DNA of 64,000 nucleotides, from positions 573,045-637,044 of the forward strand of contig CAJNDS010001114.1 of the NCBI GenBank assembly GCA_905221605.1. Reading direction: 5' to 3'. How positions within the stretch are numbered: position 1 is the first letter of the stretch; each line of letters begins with the position of its first letter. This document shows, in pieces, positions 54,401-64,000 of the stretch. This DNA is from Symbiodinium natans (Eukaryota > Sar > Dinophyceae > Suessiales > Symbiodiniaceae). The position numbers were made by a program, and so were the translations under genes. The notes beneath the pieces were generated by a model. The model had not been told where the DNA came from. It was given only the letters and a program-made list of their open reading frames with translations, and did no database searches.

Positions 54401-57400
54401 GACAAGACCGTAGAAGAAAGGAGTGAGCGATGCTGTTGTGTAAGGGCTAAGGAAAAGGAACAGTGGATAACAAAAACAAGTGTCCTGCCCTACCTCTTCT
54501 CTTTTCTTCTTGATCTTCTCTGTCTCCTTTTTTGTTCTCCAAGCGGTCCTCTTTTCACCATCGCTTCCTCCTTCCCCTTCCTCATTGTTTCTGTTTCCTT
54601 CACCCTGTTTCCCTATCTGTCGCTCCTCCGCTGTCTTCTTTCTTCCTCGTCTCCCTGATTACTGCCTCCTTCTCTTTGCTTCTCTATCTGACTCTATCTG
54701 TCTCCATCTCTCTCACTCCGGCGCCCCCCGGAGATATGTAGAGTGGCCTGGAAGGTAGTTAGAAGGAGCAGGAGAAGTCATCCTTCCATCTTATCATTCC
54801 CTTCATTCTCCTTGCTTAACCTTGCCCTTGTTCTATCCCCCTACTTAATGACAAAAGGAACAGAGGAGGAAAGAGGAGAACTAACACGGAACAAGAAAGG
54901 AAGGAGAGCTAGAGAGAGGATAGAGAGATAGAGAGTAGAAATGAAGGACAAAGACCGTGGAAGAAAGGAGTGAGCGATGCTTGAAAAAAACAAGTGCCCT
55001 GCCCTACCTATTCCCTTTTCTGCTTGATCTTCTCTGACCCCTTTTTGTTCTCCAAGCGGCCCTCTTTTCACCGTCGCTTCCTCCTTCCTCTTCGTCATTG
55101 TTTCTATTTCCTTCGCCCTGTTTCCCTATCTATCGCTCTTCCAAGAGTGAAGGAGAGGTGTGAGAGGAGGACCCTTTCCCCACATTGCTGAGAAGAGAAA
55201 CAAGAGAAACGAACACAGAGACATGTAGAGCGGCGTGGAAGGTAGTTAGAAGGAGCAGGAGAAGTCCTCCTTCCATCTCATCATTCCCTTCATTCTCCTT
55301 GCTTAACCTTGCCCTTGTTCTATCCCCCTACTTAATGACAAAAGGAACAGAGGAGGAAAGTGTCATGGAATGGACACGAGAAAAGGGAGAGCGGAGAAAG
55401 GAGGAGAACGAACACGGAACAAGAAAGGAAGGAGAGCTAGAGAGAGGATAGAGAGATAGAGAGGAGAAATGAAGGACAAAGACCGTGGAAGAAAGGAGTG
55501 AGCGATGCTCGGGAAGAAGCATAAGAGTGAGGAGAAGGAACAGTGGATAACCAAAACAAGTGTCCTGCCCTACCTGGTCTCGTTTCTTCTTGATCTTCTC
55601 TGACCGGTGCCCCCGGTGTTTCTGTTCATTGCTCATCCTTTCTGACTTTACGAGGCAGAGCCTGTACAAAGGATGAGTCCTGTTCTGGACATGGTCCTGC
55701 GCTGCCTCTTTCCACACACTCCAAACCCCTCTAAGCCTGCCCCAAGATGTTCTCGGCGGCCTTCAGAGAGCATCTCCCAGGGGCCTCCCAGAGTGAAAGA
55801 GGGGTGTGAGAGGAGGACACTTTCCCCACCTTGCTAAGAAGAAAAACCAGAGAAAAGATCACAGAGACATGTAGAGAAGTGTGGAAGGTGACCAGGTAGT
55901 TACAAGGAGCAGGAGAAGTCCTCCTTCCATCATATCATTCCCTTCATTCTCCTTGCTTAACCTTGCCCTTCTTCTATCCCCCCAATGACAAAAGGAACAG
56001 AGGAAGAAAGGGCCGCAGAAGGGACACAAGAAAGGGAGCGTGCAGAAAGCGGGCGCACGAAGAGGGAGAACGAAAGGAAGGAAAAAGAGAGCTTCTTAAA
56101 GACAATAGCATTCCTGTCAACAGCGAAATCCTGTCATCTATTGAAGTGCTGGACGGACTCTTTGATTCCTTTTCAAATGAAGGGTTCTATCGTTCATGGT
56201 GTTCCTTAGAACAGGAGAGCCTTTCAGGACAACGCCCTCATCTGTATTCAACATAGGCAGGGCTACCTCTGATTAAGAATGCAAAGGACGCATTCTAAGA
56301 AAATAAACTCTCTCACTTCAACAGGAGAGGACGGACCCACTCATCTCTCAAAAAAAGAGCCGAAAGCATTTGGGAGGAATTAAAATACGAATGAGGGGCT
56401 ATCGCAGTATCCTTTTTTTCTTCTGACACGGATTCTTTGAAAGAAGAGGTTCCTGCCTGTTGTTTGTTTCCAAGAAAGGGAGGCTTTCGAGTGGCAAGGG
56501 GCGAACTCGCGCCCACCCCGGTCTTTGGGGTCAGTCTGAAAACAGCTTGGAGAGGACCGTTGCTTCTCTCTCCTGCTTCTGTTTCTCTGTCTCTTGCTCC
56601 GTGTCTGTCGTTCTCCTTCCCTCCTTCTGTGAATCTGCTTCTTTCAATATCCACCAGGTTGCCTGCAGTTTTCGCAGGGGGCTTCCCTATGGGGCTCCCT
56701 GAAAGGGGGCAGGTTTTGAGAGGGCAAAGGGCAGGAGATTAGGAGAGGGCAAAGGCATGAAAGGAGGGGGGGCAGGGGCCTGGGAGTGAGGGCGGTGGCG
56801 TAGGGCTGCGTTGGAGCCCTTTCAAAAATAAGATAAATAAGATACATGGAGGGCAGATATTTAGATAGAGATAAATAGAGATAGAGATCGAGATGGAGAG
56901 GTAAAGATAGAAATACACAGGGGGCAGGGTAGTGGGTAGGGGGAAAGGGGAAGGAAGTCGAAAGGGGGTAGGGGCGGGGTAGGAGGTGTTGGCAGTGAGG
57001 GCGGTGGGGGCTGTGGGAGCTTGGGCTGCGTTGGAGCCCTTTACATAATAAGATAAGATAAATAAATAAGACATATAGATGGCAGACATATTGATAGATA
57101 TAGATAGATAGAGATACATAGCTAGAGATAGAGACATAGAGGGGGCAGGTTGGGTAGGGGGTCGGGGGAAGGGGTGCGGGGTGGCGTAGGGGGCAGGGGG
57201 CTAGGGGAGCCCTGCAAATGGGCAGGGGATAGGGTGTAGGAACTAGGGCCCTTTGCGTAAAAAGGATGAACAAGATATAAAAATGGCAGATACATAGACA
57301 AATATAGTTAGGGCTACGCTGGAGCCCTTTAAAAAATCACACACGCAAGATGTATAGATAGAATATATACATATATATATATATATATAGATAGATACAG

Positions 57401-57480
57401 ATAGAAATAGAGATAGAGATAGAGATAGAGATAGACAGGTTTTGAGAGGAGATTAGGAGAGGACAAAAGCAGGAGAGGCA

Positions 57481-58178
57481 GGTGACACAGATTCCGCGGA
57501 AAATGTGTCATGTTTTTAGTTAGCACAACTCTTGCGACACATATTCTGCGGAAAATGTGTCATATTTATGGTGTTAACGCAACTCGAGTGACAGATATTC
57601 TGCGGGAAATGTGTCATGTTTTTGGTGTTAGCACAGCTCTACTGACACATATTCTGCGGAAAATGTGTCATGCTTTTGTGTTAACACAACTCTCGTGACA
57701 CATATTCTGCAGAAAATGTGTGTTTTGTGTTAGCACAGCTCTACGGACACATATTTTGCAAAAAGCGTGTCATGTTTTTGGTTTTAACGCAACTCTGGTG
57801 ACACATATTCCGCGGAAATGTGTCACGTTTTTGGTGCTAGCACAGCTCCACTGACACATATGTTGCGGAAAATATGTCATGCTTTTGGTGTTCACACAAC
57901 TCTGGCGACACATATTCTGCAGTAAATGTGTCATATTTATGGTGTTAACACAACTCGAGTGACACTATTCTGCGGGAAATGTGTCATGTTTTTGGTGTTA
58001 GCACAGCTCTACTGACACATATTTTACGGAAAATGTGTCATGCTGTTGGTGTTAACACAACTCTAGTGACACATATTCCGCAGAAAATGTGTCATGTTTC
58101 GTGTGTTAGCACAGCTCTACTGACACAGATTTCGCGGAAAATGTGTCATGTTTCTGGTGTTAACACAACTCTACCTTC
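57481..58178. repeat. 53-bp hairpin satellite, second copy
   Basis: Matches 37568-38265 unit for unit, including the alternation slip, so it was copied as a block rather than expanded independently. Confidence 0.93.
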
Positions 58179-59157
58179 TCTTATCCTTGACTTTCTTCCT
58201 TTATTCCTTGTTGAATGGCAAGTTAAAAACGGGAGGGGCGAGGAGGGAAGAGGAAAGAACAAGAAGAAGCAGGAAGAGGGGAAGAGAAAGGAATGGAAGG
58301 AAGGAAGGATGGGGGAAGGAAGGAAGGAGGCAGAGAGGGAGAGAGAGAGGGAGGGAGAGATAGAGACAAAGAGAAGAGAGAGAGAGAGAGAGAGAGAAAG
58401 CGAGAGTGAAAGAGAAAGAGAGGGAGAGAGATGCGATGAATAAACGAACCACACTGAGCTATTTAAAGGGTGTTAAGTCTTTTAGAGGACCCATAATTTA
58501 AACATTTTGAACAATTGAATTCAGGCAGTCATTTTTTCATCATATTTGGGAGGCTCAAGATATGAACATTGGGCAAACATCACTGTATTTGAACGATGCA
58601 AACAGTTTTAGTTATGGTTACTGCAAAACATTAAAATCTAGAGTGGAGACCTAAGACCTCAATCATATTATGGATTTACAAAAAAAGCTCTTCTTGCAGC
58701 CTGGTAAATATCTTAAAGTATTGAAAAAACGTAAGACTGCAACAACGTTAACGAAAGTTGTTGTTTTGCAAAACCTTAAAGCGCCATCATCTTTTAACGA
58801 AAGGTTCGATTTGAACCTTGATATGTCCTCAACATCAACAACGAAAGGCTTGTTTATCAACCAGCTGCGCCGGCAACGTCAAAACGACAGTTTTTGTGTA
58901 AACCCTAGTGTGTCCTGAACTTCAAAAACGAAAGGATTCTTGTAAACCTTGGTGTGCCACCACCCTCAAAAACGAAAGTATTTAAAAAAAAACACGTGTA
59001 AGCGAAAGGGTTTTTTGTAAACCCTAGCAAAGGATTTTTGTCAGCCCTAGCGTGCCCTCAACCTTAAACGAAAGCTCCTTTTTAAATTTTAAATCCTTAA
59101 AACCTAGAAGATTTCAGCCAAGAAGAAGGCAAGGATTTTTAAAATTTAAAAGGGGCC

Positions 59158-60110
59158 CCGGGGTCTCAGGGTTTAGGGGGTAGGCGCTGAGGCGCTTAGG
59201 AGCTTAGGGTGCAGGTTTAGGGATTTCGGAGCCTAGGAGCTTAGGGTTTAGGGTTTAGGGTTTGATTTAAGGCTTAAGGGTTTGGGGGGTAGGCGCTTAG
59301 GCGCTTCGGAGCTTAGGAGCTTTGGAGGGTTTAGGGATTTAGCGGGTAGGCACTTAGGCGCTTAGGACCTCAGGAGCTCAGGGTTTAGGGTTTAAGGGTT
59401 TAGGGGGTGGACGTTGAGGAGCTTAGGAGCTTTGGAGCTTAGGGGTTGAGGATTTAGGGGGTAGGCACTTAGGCGCTTAGGACCTCAGGAGCTTAGGGTT
59501 TAGGGTTTAGGGTTTAGGGGGTAGACGTTGAGGAGCTTAGGAGCTTTGGAGCTTAGGGTTTGAGGATTTAGGGGGTAGGCACTTAGGCGCTTAGGACCTC
59601 AGGAGCTTAGGGTTTAGGGTTTAGGGTTTAGGGGGTAGACATTGAGGAGCTTAGGAGCTTTGGAGCTTAGGGTTTGAGGATTTAGGGGGTAGGCACTTAG
59701 GCGCTTAGGACCTCAGGAGCTTAGGGTTTAGGGTTTAGGGTTTAGGGGGTAGACGTTGAGGAGCTTAGGAGCTTTGGAGCTTAGGGTTTGAGGATTTAGG
59801 GGGTAGGCCCTTAGGCGCTTAGGACCTCAGGAGCTTAGGGTTTAGGGTTTAGGGGGTAGACGTTGAGGAGCTTAGGAGCTTTGGAGCTTAGGGTTTCAGG
59901 ATTTAGGGGGTAGGCCCTTAGGCGCTTAGGACCTCAGGAGCTTAGGGGGTAGACGTTGAGGAGCTTTGGAGCTTAGGGTTTGAGGATTTAGGGGGTAGGT
60001 TGTTCGGAGCTTAGGAGCGTAGGGTTTAGGGCTTAAGGGTTTAAGGCTCAGGCCCTTAGGCGCTTAGGGGCTTAGGGTATAGGGTTTAAGGATTTAGGGG
60101 GAAGGCGCTG
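59158..60110 (+). repeat. ~114-bp TTTAGGG-derived satellite, second copy
   Basis: Same unit order and truncated ends as 39245-40195. Confidence 0.9.
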
Positions 60111-60949
60111 GGCCTCCCCACCTTTTAAATATGAAAAAAAACCTTAAAACTCTTAAAATCTAGAAGGCCCGGGCTTTCAACCTTAAATTCCATAAATTCC
60201 TTAAATTCCTTAAACTCCTTTAAATTCTTAAATTGGGTAAAAAATTTTGGCAGGCCCTTTTTTTAATTTTAACAAAACCTTAAATTCCTTAAATCCCTTA
60301 AATTCTTAAATTAGGTATTTAGGAATTTAAAGATTTTAAGGAATTTAAGGTTTCTTAAAATTAAAAAAAGGCATTTTTAAATTTTAAAAAAACCTTAAAT
60401 TCCTTAAATTCCTTAAATTCTTAAATTGTGTAAATAAAATTGTTGGGCCGGCCCTTTTTTAAATTTTAAAAAAGCCTTAAATTCCTTAAATTCTTAAATT
60501 ATGTACTTAGGAGTTTAAAGAATATAAGGAATTTAAGGACTTTTTTAAAAATTTTAAAAAGGCCTTTGTCAATTTCAAAACAATCTTAAATTCCTTAAAT
60601 TCCTAAATTAGGTATTTAGGAATTTAAGGTTTTTTTAAAATTCAAAAAACGCTCTTTTTATATGAAAAAAAAACCTGAAATTCCTTAAATTCCTTAAATT
60701 CTTAAATTGGGTAAATAAAATTGTTGGGCCGGCACGTTTCAAAATTTTTAAAAAACCTTAAATTCCTTAAATTCCTTAAATTCCTAAATTAGGTATTTAG
60801 GAATTTAAGGAATTTAAGGTTTTTTTTTTAATTTAAAAAAGCCCTTTATACATTTTGTTTTTAAAAGAAAACCTTAAATTCCTTAAATTCCTAAATTAGG
60901 TATTTAGGAATTTAAGGTGGTTTTGAAATTAAAAAAAGCCTTTTTAATC

Positions 60950-63900
60950 GGCGGCCCCTATTTCAAAACCCAGGCCCCCCAATTTAAATTTTATGAATTC
61001 CTTAAATTCTTTAAATTCCTTAAAACAGAAAAACCGGCCCTATTTCCAATTTAAGGAATTTAAGGAATTTAAGCCCTAGCCCTTTAAATTCCTTCAATTC
61101 CTTAAAAAAGAAATACCGGCCCTATTTCAAATTTAAGGAATTTAAGAATTTAAGCCCTTTAAATTCCTTAAATTCCTTAAAAAAGAAATGCCGGCCCTAT
61201 TTCCAATTTAAGGAATTTAAGGATTTTAAAGGATTTATAAAATTTAAATCGGCGGCCCCTATTTCAAAACCCAGGCCACCCAATTTAAATTTTATAAATT
61301 CCTTAAATTCTTTAAATTCCTTAAAAAAGAAATACCGGCCCTATTTCCAATTTAAGGAATTTAAGGAATTTAAGCCCTTTAAATTCCTTAAATTCTTTAA
61401 AAAAGAAATACCGGCCCTATTTCCAATTTAAGGAATTTAAGGAATTTACGCCCTTTAAATTCCTTAAATTCTTTAAAAAAGAAATACCGGCCTTATTTCC
61501 AATTTAAGGAATTTAAAGAATTTAAAGGATTTATAAAATTTAAATCGGCGGCCCCTATTTCAAAACCCAGGCCCCCCAATTTAAATTTTATAAATTCCTT
61601 AAATTCTTTAAATTCCTTAAAAAGAAATACCGGCCCTATTTCCAATTTAAGGAATTTAGGGAATTTAAGCCCTTTAAATTCCTTAAATTCTTTAAAAAAG
61701 AAATACCGGCCCTATTTCCAATTTAAGGAATTTAAGGAATTTACGCCCTTTAAATTTCTTAAATTCTTTAAAAAAGAAATACCGGCCTTATTTCCAATTT
61801 AAGGAATTTAAAGAATTTAAAGGATTTATAAGATTTAAATCGGCGGCCCCTATTTCAAAACCCAGGCCCCCCAATTTAAATTTTATAAATTCCTTAAATT
61901 CTTTAAATTCCTTAAAAAAGAAAACCGGCCCTATTTCCAATTTAAGGAATTTAAGGAATTTAAGCCCTTTAAATTCCTTAAATTTTTTAAAAAAGAAATA
62001 CCGGCCTTATTTCCAATTTAAGGAATTTAAAGAATTTAAAGGATTTATAAAATTTAAATCGGCGGCCCCTATTTCAAAACCCAGGCCCCCCAATTTAAAT
62101 TTTATAAATTCCTTAAATTCTTTAAATTCCTTAAAAAAGAAATACCGGCCCTATTTCCAATTTAAGGAATTTAGGGAATTTAAGCCCTTTAAATTCCTTA
62201 AATTCCTTAAAAAAGAAATACCGGCCCTATTTCCAATTTAAGGAATTTAAGGAATTTAAGCCCTTTAAATTCCTTAAATTCCTTAAAAAAGAAATACCGG
62301 CCCTATTTCCAATTTAAGGAATTTAAGGATTTTAAAGGATTTATAAAATTTAAATCGGCGGCCCCTATTTCAAAACCCAGGCCACCCAGTTTAAATTTTT
62401 TAAATTTCCTTCAATTCTTTAAATTCTTTAAAAAAGAAATACCGGCCCTATTTCCAATTTAAAGAACTTAAGGAATTTACGCCCTTAAAATTCCTTAAAT
62501 TCTTTAAAAAAGAAATACCGGCCTTATTTCCAATTTAAGGAATTTAAAGAATTTAAAGGATTTATAAGATTTAAATCGGCGGCCCCTATTTCAAAACCCA
62601 GGCCCCCCAATTTAAATTTTATAAATTCCTTAAATTCTTTAAATTCCTTAAAAAAGAAATGCCGGCCCTATTTCCAATTTAAGGAATTTAAGGAATTTAA
62701 GCCCTTTAAATTCCTTAAATTCCTTAAAAAAGAAATACCGGCCCTATTTCCAATTTAAGGAATTTAAGGATTTTAAGCCCTTTAAATTCCTTTAATTCCT
62801 TAAAAAAGAAATACCGGCCCTATTTCCAATTTAAGGAATTTAAGGATTTTAAAGGATTTATAAAATTTAAATCGGCGGCCCCTATTTCAAAACCCAGGCC
62901 ACCCAGTTTAAATTTTTTAAATTCCTTCAATTCTTTAAATTCTTTAAAAAAGAAATACCGGCCCTATTTCCAATTTAAAGAATTTAAGGAATTTACGCCC
63001 TTTAAATTCCTTAAATTCTTTAAAAAAGAAATACCTGCCTTATTTCCAATTTAAGGAATTTAAAGAATTTAAAGGATTTATAAAATTTAAATCGGCGGCC
63101 CCTATTTCAAAACCCAGGCCCCCCAATTTAAATTTTATAAATTCCTTAAATTCTTTAAATTCCTTAAAAAAGAAATACCGGCCCTATTTCCAATTTAAGG
63201 AATTTAAGGAATTTAAGCCCTAGCCCTTTAAATTCCTTCAATTCCTTAAAAAAGAAATACCGGCCCTATTTCAAATCTAAGGAATTTAAGAATTTAAGCC
63301 CTTTAAATTCCTTAAATTCCTTAAAAAAGAAATACCGGCCCTATTTCCAATTTAAGGAATTTAAGGGATTTAAGCCCTTTAAATTCCTTAAATTCCTTAA
63401 AAAAGAAATGCCGGCCCTATTTCCAATTTAAGGAATTTAAGGGTTTTAAAGGATTTATAAAATTTAAATCGGCGGCCCCTATTTCAAAACCCAGGCCACC
63501 CAATTTAAATTTATAAATTCCTTAAATTCTTTAAAGTCCTTAAAAAAGAAATACCGGCCCTATTTCCAATTTAAGGAATTTAAGGAATTTAAGCCCTTTA
63601 AATTCCTTAAATTCCTTAAAAAAGAAATACCGGCCCCATTTCCAATTTAAGGAATTTAAGGAATTTAAGCCCTTTAAATTCCTTAAATTCTTTAAAAAAG
63701 AAATACCGGCCTTATTTCCAATTTAAGGAATTTAAAGAATTTAAAGGATTTATAAAATTTAAATCGGCGGCCCCTATTTCAAAACCCAGGCCCCCAATTT
63801 AAATTTTATAAATTCCTTAAATTCTTTAAATTCCTTAAAAAAGAAATACCGGCCCTATTTCCAATTTAAGGAATTTAAGGAATTTAAGCCCTTTAAATTC

Positions 63901-64000
63901 CTTAAATTCCTTAAAAAAGAAATACCGGCCCTATTTCAAATTTAAGGAATTTAAGAATTTAAGGCCTTTAAATTCCTTAAATTCCTTAAAAAAGAAATAC
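60950..64000. repeat. Quantised AATTTAAGG satellite, second copy (runs off window)
   Basis: Same marker-unit arrangement as 41035-44092 with a small rearrangement near 61380-61450 and substitutions near 63640-63670. Confidence 0.93.

Larger units (their letters stand above)
51445..64000. repeat. Second copy of the 13.1-kb insertion interior
   Basis: Base-for-base counterpart of 31532-44092. The offset is 19913 up to about 38.8 kb, 19914 after one added A (run near 58729), and 19908 at the end. Differences include TTCCTGTTGCTCATT for TTCCTCTTCTTCATT (near 52505), a few transitions, and a rearranged basic satellite unit near 61.38 kb versus 41.46 kb. It contains the same unit array (51.45-56.0), island (56.07-56.66), hairpin satellite (57.48-58.18), purine tract (58.22-58.44), 114-bp satellite (59.16-60.11) and AATTTAAGG satellite (60.95-64.0). 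Both termini are missing: one at the gap, one beyond the window. Confidence 0.97.

Noticed and set aside
51445-64000. Exact assembly duplicate of 31.5-44.1 kb
   Set aside because: Several substitutions, an indel and a rearranged satellite unit show that it comes from a different molecule or locus. Mis-scaffolding remains possible.

Overview
The window looks like nuclear DNA of a dinoflagellate, probably Symbiodiniaceae-like. No organism was given, so this is inference. Two things support it. First, more than twenty interstitial arrays of the TTTAGGG telomere heptamer are scattered over the first 30 kb. Second, the genes I could rebuild have many short exons. Nearly every intron ends in AG followed by exonic G, and donors are GC, GA or GT. 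This splice pattern is known from dinoflagellates and is rare elsewhere. There are no bacterial operons, rRNA, tRNA or CRISPR. Most open frames longer than 60 codons are by-products of repeats.

Region 1, about 1-29.7 kb, holds gene fragments between telomere-like arrays and simple repeats. Two products are recognisable: a minus-strand inositol-polyphosphate 5-phosphatase (IPPc) fragment at 20.5-22.9 kb and an unidentified minus-strand gene at 5.7-7.2 kb with six exons that join into one 185-codon frame. Further exon-like segments lie on the minus strand (8-9, 16-17.3, 25-29.1 kb) and on the plus strand (9.9, 12.8, 18.9-20.0 kb).

Region 2, 29.75-48.23 kb, is a nest of mobile or foldback DNA. 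Two related elements with the same 34-bp inverted ends lie head to tail (29752-45269 and 45281-48230). The first is split by a 13,134-bp insertion (31102-44235) with 29-bp imperfect terminal inverted repeats and a 10-bp target duplication. The second element preserves the matching unfilled site. The insertion carries no recognisable transposase. It consists of stacked satellites: 824-bp purine/pyrimidine units, a 53-bp hairpin array, GA tracts, a 114-bp telomere-derived satellite and an AATTTAAGG satellite with quantised higher-order spacing.

Region 3, 48.2-51.34 kb, contains a minus-strand PPP-family serine/threonine phosphatase. I rebuilt ten consecutive exons (163 codons). Eight introns start with GC, two with GA and none with GT. 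The 5' end is lost towards the assembly gap at 51345-51444 and the last exons were not found.

Region 4, 51.445-64.0 kb, is a second, nearly identical copy of the satellite insertion (it matches 31532-44092). It starts exactly at the gap and runs off the window. It has scattered substitutions and indels, so it is either a true recent duplicate, an allele, or a mis-scaffolded haplotype.
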